Positions 45,836 to 55,490 of a stretch of 64,000 bases of DNA are shown in pieces. A program made the translations under genes and the position numbers. The notes under the pieces are model-generated. The model saw nothing but the letters and a program-made list of their open reading frames with translations. It was not told where the DNA came from and did no database searches. The first letter of the stretch is position 1. Every line of letters begins with the position of its first letter. The DNA comes from an uncultured Cytophagales bacterium (GTDB taxonomy: Bacteria; Bacteroidota; Bacteroidia; Cytophagales; Cyclobacteriaceae), in contig CAJXNP010000009.1 in the NCBI GenBank assembly GCA_913057175.1, positions 186,001-250,000 of the forward strand, in the 5' to 3' direction.

Positions 45836-48005
45836 AGCAATTGCATTTGCCGGATTAACAGCTATACTAATTCCTGGTATCTCGGTTTTTCAACCAGCAG
45901 TTGCGATTGACAGCCAGAAAGATGAAGAAATCAGGGAGATGATGTGGAACAGTGGCGATGAAGATTTTCAAGTAATTGAAATCCCGGAAAAATGGGCTGA
46001 CCAATCAGCGGTGATCATTGCCAAATCCAATAACCTGAGCTATAAAAAAGATGTGCTGATCAATAACCTTCGGTATAATCGTGAAGTACATATCCGGATT
46101 AAGCTGCTTAATCAAACCGCCCTGGAAAAATATGCGCAGTTTAGTATTCCGGAAAGTGGATCCTTAGCTAATATCAATTTCGAATATTTTGCTGGTTTCA
46201 AGGTCATTAAGCCAGATGGCAGAGAGATCGTTTTATCGCTTGCCGATGCAGTAAAAGAAGAAAAAAACATCAATGACCATGGCATTAATATTCTAAAATT
46301 AGCCATTCCAAACCTTGAGGTTGGGGATATCCTCGACTACTACATTGTAAATGAACAGGAAATTAAAATCTCCACCAAATTCCACAATTTTGATGCGATG
46401 ATCTTTCAGCTTCATGATGAATACCCGATCATGAAGCAAAAAATATCCTTTGATGTGTTGCGCAGATGCTTCATCAACCTGAAGTCCCTGAATGGATCTT
46501 CAGAATTCAAAGTGACAGAAGATACAGATTCCGATAAAAACTATTACTACTTTGAAGATAGTGACCGGGAGAGCACACATGAAATAAGATGGATGTATCC
46601 CAACCGGGAACTCCCAACGATAAAGTTCCGTGTGCTGTATGCTTCATCCATGATCGCCAACCTGTTGCCAAGCTTCATGGGAACGCCGGGAGTGCTTAAA
46701 ACGAATGTCACAGAAAGTGAATTGCTGAACTATGTAACAGAGAATTTCAAGTATGCCAAGGGGAATAGCTATTCTCTCATGAAATACATGAAGAAAAACT
46801 ACAAAAAAGAAACAGACCCCGAAGTGTTGGCAACAGAGGCATTTTATTATTTGAGGAATGCAGAAAGGATGAGTTACCTGGAGCCAAAAACCATCACAAA
46901 GCAGGAGACCAACCCAGCGCCAAGCACCATGTATTTTGTTCAGATGTTATCTTATTTTCTTGAATCCCGGAATATTGACCATGAGATTTTACTTGGAGTT
47001 CCGAGAGATATCTCATCCCTTGATGATCTTATCCTTGAAACTGAACTCACCTACATGTTAAAAGTGAATACTCCGGAACCACTATATTTTGGCAGATTTG
47101 AAAATAACTCTCTTCCCGGGGAAATTGACCCCGAACTACAGGGTACTAAGATGTATAGCATAAATGCGAGCGATCCTACGTTAAAATGGAGATTGTCGAA
47201 AGTGGATATTCCGGTCATTGATTTTGAAGAAAATAAGCTCACCACGAACGTCAAACTGGATCATTTGGATCTTTCCAATGGTGAAATCACGATGAACCTG
47301 ACAAAATCCTTTAAAGGCCTGACGAGAGTCTATCATCAAAATGTGTTGATGGATGTGTTTGATTTCATCGATGAAGAGAAAAGAAAGTTCCCTGATACAC
47401 AGACAAGCTATTCAATAATGTCCAGAAAGGATCAGGAGCGAATGGCTGAAATGAAATCGGATTACCTCTCAAAAAAGGATGAAAACAACCTTGAATTGAT
47501 GAGGGCTTTACTGGAAGCAGATTATGAATTTGAGATAAAAGATGTTGAAGATTTCAAATTGGTGGAACATGGAAGGACCTCTGAAAACCCTGAATTTACC
47601 TTTGAGTGTTCGGTAAAGTCAGGCGGTGTCATGAAGAAAGCCGGCCCGAACTACCTTTTGGATATCGGGAAATTTATTGAAAACCAGGTTGAACTGACGG
47701 AAGAAGAGAAAACAAGGGAATATGATGTTTACATGCCTTTTGCGCGTACGTACCAGTATGAAATTGAATTCGCAATCCCTGAAGGTTATTCCATCCAGGG
47801 AGTTGATAAGCTGAACATGGATGTTGAGAATGAGACCGGGAAATTTATCAGCTATGCAAAGATAGAAGGGGACAAGTTGGTCATCAGTACAGAGAAAAGC
47901 TATTATTCCAATTATGAGAAAAAAGAAGACTGGCCCAAAATGATCGAATTCCTGGAAGCGGCGAAGGGATTCAATGAATTGCAGGTATTGCTGAAGAAGA
48001 ACTAA
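45801..48005 (+). CDS. DUF3857 protein with apparently inactive transglutaminase core
   Basis: With ATG at 45801 the protein has 734 residues (45789 gives 738). After a signal peptide (to about PAVA) it has the DUF3857 domain (about 60-290) and a region corresponding to the transglutaminase core. The line that should contain G-D-C-K reads NPAPSTMYFVQMLSYFLESR, and the histidine strand reads ETELTYMLKV, so Cys and His are missing. It overlaps the active paralogue upstream, suggesting a pair with an enzyme and a non-enzymatic partner. A C-terminal sandwich region follows. Confidence 0.8.
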   Translation: MSRSFLRPAISRAIAFAGLTAILIPGISVFQPAVAIDSQKDEEIREMMWNSGDEDFQVIEIPEKWADQSAVIIAKSNNLSYKKDVLINNLRYNREVHIRIKLLNQTALEKYAQFSIPESGSLANINFEYFAGFKVIKPDGREIVLSLADAVKEEKNINDHGINILKLAIPNLEVGDILDYYIVNEQEIKISTKFHNFDAMIFQLHDEYPIMKQKISFDVLRRCFINLKSLNGSSEFKVTEDTDSDKNYYYFEDSDRESTHEIRWMYPNRELPTIKFRVLYASSMIANLLPSFMGTPGVLKTNVTESELLNYVTENFKYAKGNSYSLMKYMKKNYKKETDPEVLATEAFYYLRNAERMSYLEPKTITKQETNPAPSTMYFVQMLSYFLESRNIDHEILLGVPRDISSLDDLILETELTYMLKVNTPEPLYFGRFENNSLPGEIDPELQGTKMYSINASDPTLKWRLSKVDIPVIDFEENKLTTNVKLDHLDLSNGEITMNLTKSFKGLTRVYHQNVLMDVFDFIDEEKRKFPDTQTSYSIMSRKDQERMAEMKSDYLSKKDENNLELMRALLEADYEFEIKDVEDFKLVEHGRTSENPEFTFECSVKSGGVMKKAGPNYLLDIGKFIENQVELTEEEKTREYDVYMPFARTYQYEIEFAIPEGYSIQGVDKLNMDVENETGKFISYAKIEGDKLVISTEKSYYSNYEKKEDWPKMIEFLEAAKGFNELQVLLKKN

Positions 48006-48055
48006 AAGTAAAATGTTAATAGAACTTCTGAGTGCGATTCCCGAAAAAACAGAAA

Positions 48056-48403
48056 ATGACAATTAATAATTATTTCTATGTAATGATCTTTTCATTCATT
48101 GGAGCTTCAGTACTTACAATATTTAAGATAAATTTTCATTGGAAATATCTTAAGCATCAAGATTCTAATTTAAGAGATTATCATAGCTATATTGAATATC
48201 GATTTAAAAGCTTTTCTAAATCGGATGGAGTTTGGTTTCCAATTATCACAGAGTTCCCATTTTTTTCTAGTATTCACAGTAAAATGGACGATATAAAAAT
48301 TTTGAAACTTGCAAATAAAATTAAACTAATGATAATATTGATATGGCTGCTCGTAGTTTTGTTTATTTATTCAATGAGTAAAATGATAGAAATGTCATTT
48401 TAA
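48056..48403 (+). CDS. Small hypothetical membrane protein
   Basis: From ATG at 48056 the protein has 115 residues with an N-terminal membrane helix (YVMIFSFIGASVLTIF) and a C-terminal one (LMIILIWLLVVLFIYS), separated by a charged loop. A GTG at 48032 would lengthen it. No family is recognised. It lies 50 bases after the DUF3857 pair and just before the palindrome cluster. Confidence 0.5.
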   Translation: MTINNYFYVMIFSFIGASVLTIFKINFHWKYLKHQDSNLRDYHSYIEYRFKSFSKSDGVWFPIITEFPFFSSIHSKMDDIKILKLANKIKLMIILIWLLVVLFIYSMSKMIEMSF

Positions 48404-48415
48404 TATACCCTCAAT

Positions 48416-48477
48416 AGCTCTCGTTTACCAAACATTACTATCGCCCTCTGTTTGAAACGAGGGCGGACGAGAACAGC
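48416..48477. repeat. REP-like palindrome, copy 1
   Basis: A 62-base unit with nested inverted repeats: an outer TCTCGT/ACGAGA (48419-48424 and 48467-48472) and an inner CGCCCTC-TGTTT-G-AAAC-GAGGGCG hairpin (48442-48465). A near-identical unit lies at 48604-48665 in the same orientation. Confidence 0.85.
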
Positions 48478-48486
48478 CCCGCTCTG

Positions 48487-48515
48487 GTGCAAGTTTAGCG
48501 CAGCGTAACTTGTAC
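48487..48515. repeat. Hairpin (CAAGTT/AACTTG) within the palindrome cluster
   Basis: GGTGCAAGTT and AACTTGTACC pair at nine of ten positions around the core TTAGCGCAGCGT, giving a strong hairpin between the two REP-like units. A second short one (GCAGC-ATCC-GCTGC) lies at 48542-48555. Confidence 0.75.
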
Positions 48516-48603
48516 CAACAAATGATAAATATAATACATTAGCAGCATCCGCTGCGGGCGTTTAATAAGGAATATTCATCGAAGAAGTAAATGCCCACCC
48601 AAC

Positions 48604-48665
48604 AGCTCTCGTTTACCAAACAATACTATCGCCCTCCGTTTAAAACGAGGGCGGACGAGAACAGC
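48604..48665. repeat. REP-like palindrome, copy 2
   Basis: This 62-base unit matches copy 1 at nearly every position, in the same orientation, 188 bases downstream. Its inner hairpin is CGCCCTC-CGTTT-AAAAC-GAGGGCG. A further small hairpin (TCTCCA/TGGAGA) follows at about 48679-48698. Confidence 0.85.
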
Positions 48666-48745
48666 AATTGCATTGCGATTTCTCCACTGGTGCATGGAGA
48701 ACATTCAGAGTAAAAATAGGTTTTCGATCCAATAGAATTATTTAT

Positions 48746-49504
48746 TTATTCTTCGCCCTTCTTCTTTTTACTTATATAGTATTTAAGCCTCAGATAGGTA
48801 ATATTGCTTTGATTAGAATCAAATCTTTCGCCAGATTGATCCCTGGAAGCCTGGTAAATGTAACTAAACTCTAATCTCCAGTTGTAATCAAACCGGTAGC
48901 CAAGTCCTGCGTACACCCTGCCACGGTTCCAAAACCTCTCTTTGACGTCTTCATCAAAATTCTGAAAATATTCTATCCTTAGCATGGAGTAAAGATCTTT
49001 GTCCATGTTGTAACTCTTTTGGGTAATCGGTACAGTAAGATCAAGTCTCAGTCTGATTCGGTTGGATTTACTGGTTGTATTATCACTTACATCTTTAAAA
49101 AACCGGGATTCATACTTCAACTGGGTGCGCAGGTAGACACGCCTTTCCGGCTTAATGATATTCCACCTTACTCCCAAAAAGGGCCTCAGCTCTTCCGAAT
49201 TGCTATCCTCTGTTTGCTCGGTAAAGGTGAACAATATTCCTCCGAAAAGATCAAAGTTATTATCCGGGAAATACTCTATTGATGGTTGAATGCCAAATTC
49301 CCTCCAAATCGGCCCTCCGGAAATCAAATGGTTGTACCTTGCTTCCATCTGTGCCATCCAGCTACTTTTAAAATTGTATCGCACATCCGCCCTGGTCCAT
49401 TGCTGATAATCCTGCCCCAGTGCATTTAATGAATAAAAAATGCAAATCAGGGTAAGAATTGAAATAAATTTAGAACGATTGTTGAGTTGATATTGCTTTA
49501 ACAC
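48746..49504 (-). CDS. DUF2490 outer-membrane protein
   Basis: A 252-residue exported protein (signal ending ALGQ) with the DUF2490 pattern: QQWTRADVRYNFKSSWMAQ, LISGGPIWREFGIQPSIEYF, LRPFLGVRWNI, YLRTQLKYESRFF and a C-terminal LRLKYYISKKKKGEE. The strands suggest a beta barrel. The function is unknown. It is divergent from the arabinose operon. Confidence 0.85.
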   Translation of the reverse strand: MLKQYQLNNRSKFISILTLICIFYSLNALGQDYQQWTRADVRYNFKSSWMAQMEARYNHLISGGPIWREFGIQPSIEYFPDNNFDLFGGILFTFTEQTEDSNSEELRPFLGVRWNIIKPERRVYLRTQLKYESRFFKDVSDNTTSKSNRIRLRLDLTVPITQKSYNMDKDLYSMLRIEYFQNFDEDVKERFWNRGRVYAGLGYRFDYNWRLEFSYIYQASRDQSGERFDSNQSNITYLRLKYYISKKKKGEE

Positions 49505-49876
49505 AGGTATATGCTAATTAGGAATGAATAATCCTTTCTGTAGATTTAATCAGCCTGAATTTTAATGAGTTTCTACTTTTTGTAAATTAAAAGCAACAAT
49601 TGAAAAATACCAATTGACAAAGCGTATTTTCTGTTTTTATGAGAATAGCATGCAATTACCTGTTGATCAGCTTTGCTTTTTATCATCCTTAGTAATTGAA
49701 GATCAACATTCTTAAGTTAGCAATTGAATATGGAAAGCTGTGGATTGTAAAATTCTTAATAGCTGAAAGTATCAATTATTAAATCATAATATAATTTTAT
49801 GTTTTAGTTTTAGGAATTAAAAATAATGTATAATTTTAAGTGTAAAAAGTACTTTTAAAAATCAAAAACCCTAATC
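49505..49876. promoter_or_regulatory. Control region of the arabinose operon (presumed)
   Basis: This 372-base AT-rich gap separates the DUF2490 gene and the symporter gene, which are divergent. A perfect 12-base palindrome (AAAAGTACTTTT, 49845-49856) lies 20 bases before the symporter start and could be an operator or leader structure. No coding region or clear TAnnTTTG box was found, and no regulator gene is adjacent. Confidence 0.4.
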
Positions 49877-51526
49877 ATGACAACTTTAGACTGGATTATT
49901 TTAGGACTTTTCTTTCTGGTATTGATAGGAATAGTCGTTTGGGTTTCACTTCAAAAAGAAGAAACATCTACGGATTACTTTTTGGCGGGAAAAAATGCAG
50001 GATGGATTGCAATAGGAGCTTCCATTTTTGCCAGTAATATCGGATCTGAACACCTTGTCGGCCTTGCTGGTGCTGGTGCAGAAACCGGTATGGCCATGGC
50101 GCACTGGGAAATGCACGGATGGATCATATTGATTTTAGGATGGGTATTTGTACCATTTTATGACAGAATCAAAATATTTACCATGCCGGAATACCTGGAA
50201 AGAAGATTTAATCCAGCCAGCCGGTCATTCCTTTCAATTATCTCCCTGGTTAGCTATGTATTGACAAAAGTAGCAGTTACGGTTTACGCAGGAGGGATTG
50301 TATTCAAAGAAGTTTTTGGCATCGAGGAATTCATGGGTATCGATTTCTTCTGGATTGGCGCTCTTGGATTGGTAATCATAACCGGTATTTACACAGTAGT
50401 AGGAGGGATGAAGTCAGTGCTTTACACTTCCGTTTTGCAGACACCTGTTTTGTTGATCGGTTCGATTGTGATCCTTATTGTTGGCCTGGAACAGGTAGGC
50501 GGTTGGGGAGAATTGATGAAAATTACCGAAGCTGCAAAGACTCCTTTGGGAGATTCCATGAACAGCCTGATCCGCTCACACAATGATCCTGATTTTCCAT
50601 GGACGGGTGTTTTATTGGGATCTGCAATCATTGGGTTCTGGTACTGGTGTACGGATCAATACATCGTTCAGAGAGTACTATCCGGAAAAGATCAGACACA
50701 ATCACGTAGAGGCGCCATATTTGGGGCATATTTGAAATTATTACCCGTCTTTATTTTCCTCGTGCCAGGTATGATCGCATTTGCTTTGGCTCAGCAGGGA
50801 AAACTGGATCTTACAAATTCTGATGCCGCATTTGCTACATTGGTCTCACAAATCCTTCCATCCGGATTGAAGGGTGTGGTTGTTGGTGGACTGATTGCAG
50901 CTTTGATGAGCTCGTTGGCATCCCTGTTTAATTCCTCAGCGATGCTGTTTACGGTAGACTTTTACAAAAAGTGGAGACCTGATGCTCCGGAAAAGCAATT
51001 GGTGGTTGTTGGTAGAATTGCAACGGTAGTGATAGTGGTGCTGGGAATATTGTGGATACCCGTAATGAAAGGGATTGGAAGTGTTTTATATGAATATCTA
51101 CAGGATGTTCAGTCATTACTTGCCCCAGGTATTGCGTCGGTATTTTTGCTTGGTGTTTTCTGGAAAAGGGCAAATGGAACCGGGGCGCTTGCAGGCCTGA
51201 TAACGGGTTTTGTTCTTGGAATGCTTCGGCTGTTTTTCAGGGTGTTTGAGGATAGCATCAGTCAGGATAGCATAATCTATACACTGTTTCTACAACTGAA
51301 CTGGCTCCACTATTCCATTCTTCTGTTCTTCCTGTGCTTGATAGTCATAATTGTTGTATCAAAAATGACCATTCAAAAAGATCCGGCAAAGTCAAATCAA
51401 TATGTATACAGTGGTGCTACGGAAGAAGAGAAAGCATACACGAGATCAAGCTGGAACGGCTGGGATCTATTCAATACTGCTATCATCGTAGGTATTGTGG
51501 TAGCATTTTATATTTATTTCTGGTAA
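49877..51526 (+). CDS. Sodium/sugar symporter (SSS family), likely arabinose importer
   Basis: A 549-residue protein with about 14 membrane segments of the SSS/SGLT family. The start TSTDYFLAGKNAGWIAIGASIFASN, split here as STDYFLAGKNAGW and IGASIFASNIGSEHLVGLAGAG, carries the sodium-site helix. Later motifs include FTMPEYLERRFN and ALMSSLASLFNSSAMLFTVDFY. It imports a sugar with Na+. Its place immediately before araA (14 bases) makes L-arabinose the likely substrate. The stretch EEKAYTRSSWNGWD before the last helix is usual for the group. Confidence 0.92.
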   Translation: MTTLDWIILGLFFLVLIGIVVWVSLQKEETSTDYFLAGKNAGWIAIGASIFASNIGSEHLVGLAGAGAETGMAMAHWEMHGWIILILGWVFVPFYDRIKIFTMPEYLERRFNPASRSFLSIISLVSYVLTKVAVTVYAGGIVFKEVFGIEEFMGIDFFWIGALGLVIITGIYTVVGGMKSVLYTSVLQTPVLLIGSIVILIVGLEQVGGWGELMKITEAAKTPLGDSMNSLIRSHNDPDFPWTGVLLGSAIIGFWYWCTDQYIVQRVLSGKDQTQSRRGAIFGAYLKLLPVFIFLVPGMIAFALAQQGKLDLTNSDAAFATLVSQILPSGLKGVVVGGLIAALMSSLASLFNSSAMLFTVDFYKKWRPDAPEKQLVVVGRIATVVIVVLGILWIPVMKGIGSVLYEYLQDVQSLLAPGIASVFLLGVFWKRANGTGALAGLITGFVLGMLRLFFRVFEDSISQDSIIYTLFLQLNWLHYSILLFFLCLIVIIVVSKMTIQKDPAKSNQYVYSGATEEEKAYTRSSWNGWDLFNTAIIVGIVVAFYIYFW

Positions 51527-51540
51527 TCATTTAAAGAAAA

Positions 51541-53046
51541 ATGAAGTTTAACGAACAATTGAACATCTGGTTTGTAACTGGTAGCCAGCACCTATATGGT
51601 GAAGAAACATTAAAACTGGTTGAAAAGAATTCAAAAGAAGTTGCGGATGGATTGGCAAAATCCATTAATACTTCGGTCAAGATTATTTTTAAAACCGTAT
51701 TGACCACACCGGAGGCGATTTATCAAACATGCCTGGAAGCCAATAATGACAATAGCTGCATTGGTTTGATAACATGGATGCATACTTTCTCTCCTTCCAA
51801 GATGTGGATTTCAGGACTGAGTGTTTTGAATAAACCCTTTGCACACTTTCATACGCAATTCAATAGGGATATTCCCTGGACTAACATAGACATGGATTTC
51901 ATGAATACGAATCAGTCTGCTCATGGTGGAAGGGAATTTGGGTTTATCAATGCAAGAATGGGAATTGACCGCAAGGTTATTGTTGGACATTGGCAGGATA
52001 AAGAAGCAATAGCAGAACTTGATACATGGATCAGGGCAGCTTTAGGACGTCGCGAATTCAGTAAGTTAAAAGTCGCCCGATTTGGTGACAATATGCGCAG
52101 TGTGGCTGTCACTGAAGGGAATAAAGTTTCGGCTGAAATCCAATTTGGAGTCCAGGTTCATGGCTATGGTGTAGGTGATCTGGTGGAACACATAAACAGT
52201 GTTTCAGACTCATCAGTCGACGAGTTGTTTGATGAATACAAATCTTCATATATCATCGCGGATAAGGATATATCCAATGATCACTTTGTTAAATCAGTTA
52301 AAGATGCGGCAAAGATTGAGTTGGGCATCCGATCATTTTTAAGTGATGGAGGGTTTCATGCATTCACAACGACTTTCGAAGATCTACATGGTATGACGCA
52401 ATTGCCCGGTATTTCAGCGCAACGACTAATGCAGGATGGCTATGGATTTGGCGGGGAAGGTGACTGGAAAACCTCCGCACTGCTAAGGGTGATGAAAGTC
52501 ATGGCAAATGGGCTGAATGGGGGAACGTCATTTATGGAGGACTACACCTATCATTTCGATCCAAAAGGAATGCGGGTTTTGGGTGCGCACATGCTTGAAA
52601 TCTGTCCCAGCATAGCGAACGGAAAACCGAAATTAGAGGTTTACCCTCTTTCAATCGGTGGGAAAGCTGACCCGGCAAGATTGGTTTTTTCATCGCAGGA
52701 GGGGGAAGGCATAAATGTCGCATTGATGGATATGGGCAACCGCTTCCGAATGCTGATCAATAAGGTGAACTCAGTAGCATCACCTGACCTACCAAAACTA
52801 CCGGTTGCAAGGATATTATGGGATCCTTATCCAAACCTGAAAGTAGCAGCCGGAACGTGGATCTTAGGTGGTGGGGCACATCATACTGTATTCACACAGG
52901 CGCTCACTGTCGATCACATGGTAGATTTCGCTGAAATGATGGGAATTGAGTGTGTGGTAATTGATGAAAACACAACAATTCCAGAATTTAAAAAAGAACT
53001 GAAGCTGAACGAAGTTTATTATCACATCGCAAAAGGAATTAGATAA
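51541..53046 (+). CDS. araA: L-arabinose isomerase
   Basis: The 501-residue enzyme interconverts L-arabinose and L-ribulose in the cytoplasm using Mn2+. The ligand and catalytic residues E306 (GGEGDWKT), E333 (SFMEDYTYHF) and H350 (GAHMLEI) fall at exactly the numbers I recall for the E. coli enzyme, and GGGAHHTVFT supplies the final histidine. It follows the symporter by 14 bases, with a purine-rich AAAGAAAA leader, and is followed with no gap by araD. Confidence 0.97.
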   Translation: MKFNEQLNIWFVTGSQHLYGEETLKLVEKNSKEVADGLAKSINTSVKIIFKTVLTTPEAIYQTCLEANNDNSCIGLITWMHTFSPSKMWISGLSVLNKPFAHFHTQFNRDIPWTNIDMDFMNTNQSAHGGREFGFINARMGIDRKVIVGHWQDKEAIAELDTWIRAALGRREFSKLKVARFGDNMRSVAVTEGNKVSAEIQFGVQVHGYGVGDLVEHINSVSDSSVDELFDEYKSSYIIADKDISNDHFVKSVKDAAKIELGIRSFLSDGGFHAFTTTFEDLHGMTQLPGISAQRLMQDGYGFGGEGDWKTSALLRVMKVMANGLNGGTSFMEDYTYHFDPKGMRVLGAHMLEICPSIANGKPKLEVYPLSIGGKADPARLVFSSQEGEGINVALMDMGNRFRMLINKVNSVASPDLPKLPVARILWDPYPNLKVAAGTWILGGGAHHTVFTQALTVDHMVDFAEMMGIECVVIDENTTIPEFKKELKLNEVYYHIAKGIR

Positions 53047-53730
53047 GTGTTAGAAGAACTTAAAGAGAAGGTATTAAAAGCCAATCTCGATCTGGTCAAA
53101 CATAACCTGGTCATCTTTACCTGGGGAAATGTGAGTGGAATAGATCGTGAAAAAGGCTTGATGGTGATCAAACCAAGTGGAGTGCCTTATGATGATTTGA
53201 AAGCCAGCGATATGGTGATGGTGGATATGGACGGAAAGGTTGTGGACAGCAAACTCAAACCTTCCTCAGACACTCCCACACATCTGGTTTTGTATCAGAA
53301 TTTCCCCAAGATAGGTGGGGTAGTCCATACGCATAGTGAGTGGGCCACGAGTTGGGCACAATCAAACAGATCCATTCCCGCTTATGGGACAACTCACGCT
53401 GATTACTTTTATGGAGAGATTCCCTGCACCAGGAAATTGACAAAAGAGGAAATCGAAACCTCGTATGAGAAATCTACAGGGGATGTTATTGTGGAAAGGT
53501 TCAAAGACCTCGATTATGTTGGAACTCCCGGGGTTTTAATAAGCGGTCATGCTCCTTTTACCTGGGGCAAGGATCCAAATGAAGCGGTTCACAATGCCGT
53601 CGTGGTAGAGGAAGTAGCCAAAATGGCCTTTCGCAATGAAGTGTTGGGAAATAAGACTCCTATTGATCAATACCTTCTCGATAAGCATTATTTGCGCAAA
53701 CACGGAAAAAACGCATATTACGGACAATAA
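53047..53730 (+). CDS. araD: L-ribulose-5-phosphate 4-epimerase
   Basis: The 227 residues start with GTG immediately after the araA stop. It is a class II aldolase-fold enzyme: [31 protein letters not shown] with zinc histidines H94 and H96, D119 in HADYFYG, and GHAPFTWG with H168. The E. coli residues H95, H97 and H171 align. It converts L-ribulose 5-phosphate to D-xylulose 5-phosphate for the pentose phosphate pathway. GTG start and zero spacing imply coupled translation with araA. Confidence 0.96.
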   Translation: MLEELKEKVLKANLDLVKHNLVIFTWGNVSGIDREKGLMVIKPSGVPYDDLKASDMVMVDMDGKVVDSKLKPSSDTPTHLVLYQNFPKIGGVVHTHSEWATSWAQSNRSIPAYGTTHADYFYGEIPCTRKLTKEEIETSYEKSTGDVIVERFKDLDYVGTPGVLISGHAPFTWGKDPNEAVHNAVVVEEVAKMAFRNEVLGNKTPIDQYLLDKHYLRKHGKNAYYGQ

Positions 53731-53733
53731 ATT

Positions 53734-55407
53734 ATGGCTAAGTATACAATAGGAATTGACTACGGATCTGATTCGGTCAGGTCGGTTTTGGTTAACACCG
53801 AGACAGGAGATGAAATAGCAGATTCAGTATTTTACTATCCAAGATGGAAAGAAGGTAAATATTGCCTTCCCGCAGAAAATCAATTCAGACAACATCCACT
53901 GGATTATATCGAGGGTCTTGAACATACCATCAAAGAAGTTGTTGCAAAAGCAGGCTCTGATGCCGCTAAAAATGTTGCAGCTATTTCAATTGATACAACC
54001 GGTTCTACACCTGTCGCGGTTAATCAGGAAGGTGTTCCTCTGTCCCTTACGCCCGAATTTCAGGATAATCCAAATGCCATGTTTGTACTTTGGAAAGACC
54101 ATACTGCCGTAAAAGAGGCTGATGAGATCAATGATTTGGCCAGAAATTGGGGTGGTACCGATTTTACCAGGTTTGAGGGTGGAGTGTACTCTTCGGAATG
54201 GTTCTGGGCAAAAATTCTGCATGTTATCCGAGAAGATGAAAAAGTGCGAAATACAGCCCATTCCTGGGTAGAACATTGCGATTGGATCCCTGCTCTTCTG
54301 ACTGGGGTAAAAAATGTTTCAGACGTAAAACGCAGCCGTTGTGCGGCAGGACATAAAGCGATGTGGCATGAAAGCTGGGATGGTTTGCCATCAGAAGAAT
54401 TTCTGGTAAAATTAGACCCCATTTTAAAAGGAGTTCGGGAAAGACTATTTAGAGATACATATTCAGTTGAAGAAAAGGCGGGAATCATCACGAAAGAGTG
54501 GGCTGATAAACTGGGTTTGCCAGATAATGTTGTGATAGGTGTTGGTGCTTTTGATGCCCACCTTGGAGCTGTTGGAGCAGAAATAAAACCCTACTATCTC
54601 TGTAAAGTAATGGGGACTTCTACCTGTGACATCTTAACAGCACCAAAAGAAGATGTTGGAGACAACCTGGTTCAGGGAATTTGTGGTCAGGTAGATGGTT
54701 CGGTTCTTCCAGGGTACATTGGTCTTGAAGCAGGTCAATCGGCTTTCGGTGATGTATATGCCTGGTTTAAAAGGCTTTTGATGTGGCCTGTTGAAAATCT
54801 ATTGAAAGAAAACAAAACTCTTGATAAAGAAGCAAAACATCAGCTGTTACAGGAAATGTCCGATCAACTCATTCCTGTCCTCTCAAAAGAGGCTGATAAG
54901 ATTGACCCTGAAGAGTCAGGCGTGCTGGCTCTTGACTGGTTAAATGGTCGGCGAACTCCGGATGCCAATCAAAATCTGAAAGGGGCGATAACCGGACTCT
55001 CATTGGGTTCTAATGCACCCAGGATATTCCGTGCGTTGGTAGAAGCCACGGCTTTCGGATCTAAAGCTATTGTTGAGAGATTTATCAGCGAAGGAGTAAG
55101 GATCGATGGGGTCATTGCTCTTGGTGGAGTTGCCAAAAAATCTGACCTTGTCATGCAGATTCTGTCGGATGTTCTAAATAAGCCTATTCTTGTCGCGGCT
55201 TCAGAGCAGGCGTGTGCATTAGGGTCTGCCATGGCTGCCGCTGTGGCTGGTGGTGTGCATCCGGATTTTGAAACCGCTAAAAGCAAAATGGGAGGAGGAA
55301 TGGAAAAAGAGTACAAACCAAACCCTGAAAGTGCCAGCAAGTATGAGAAGATTTATCAAAAATATCTCAAGCTGGGTCAATTTATCGAAAAAGAATTGAC
55401 TAAATAA
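53734..55407 (+). CDS. araB: Ribulokinase
   Basis: The 557-residue FGGY-family kinase phosphorylates L-ribulose at the 5 position. Visible parts are GIDYGSDSVR at the N-terminal phosphate-binding loop, AISIDTTGSTPVAV, GVGAFDAHLGAVGAE with the likely catalytic aspartate, and the C-terminal GGVAKKSDLVMQILSDVL and ACALGSAMAAAVAGG. Length is normal. It lies three bases after araD, giving the order symporter-araA-araD-araB-epimerase. Confidence 0.95.
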   Translation: MAKYTIGIDYGSDSVRSVLVNTETGDEIADSVFYYPRWKEGKYCLPAENQFRQHPLDYIEGLEHTIKEVVAKAGSDAAKNVAAISIDTTGSTPVAVNQEGVPLSLTPEFQDNPNAMFVLWKDHTAVKEADEINDLARNWGGTDFTRFEGGVYSSEWFWAKILHVIREDEKVRNTAHSWVEHCDWIPALLTGVKNVSDVKRSRCAAGHKAMWHESWDGLPSEEFLVKLDPILKGVRERLFRDTYSVEEKAGIITKEWADKLGLPDNVVIGVGAFDAHLGAVGAEIKPYYLCKVMGTSTCDILTAPKEDVGDNLVQGICGQVDGSVLPGYIGLEAGQSAFGDVYAWFKRLLMWPVENLLKENKTLDKEAKHQLLQEMSDQLIPVLSKEADKIDPEESGVLALDWLNGRRTPDANQNLKGAITGLSLGSNAPRIFRALVEATAFGSKAIVERFISEGVRIDGVIALGGVAKKSDLVMQILSDVLNKPILVAASEQACALGSAMAAAVAGGVHPDFETAKSKMGGGMEKEYKPNPESASKYEKIYQKYLKLGQFIEKELTK

Positions 55408-55490
55408 GAATTTTTAGTCCTGTATGATTAATATTTTTAAATTGAATTTCAATAAAAAAATCAATTACCCAAACCAATAATATTTAACTG

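Noticed and set aside
48668-48874. A 68-codon open frame across the right end of the palindrome cluster
   Set aside because: It overlaps repeats and the 3' end of the DUF2490 gene on the other strand, and its composition is not protein-like.
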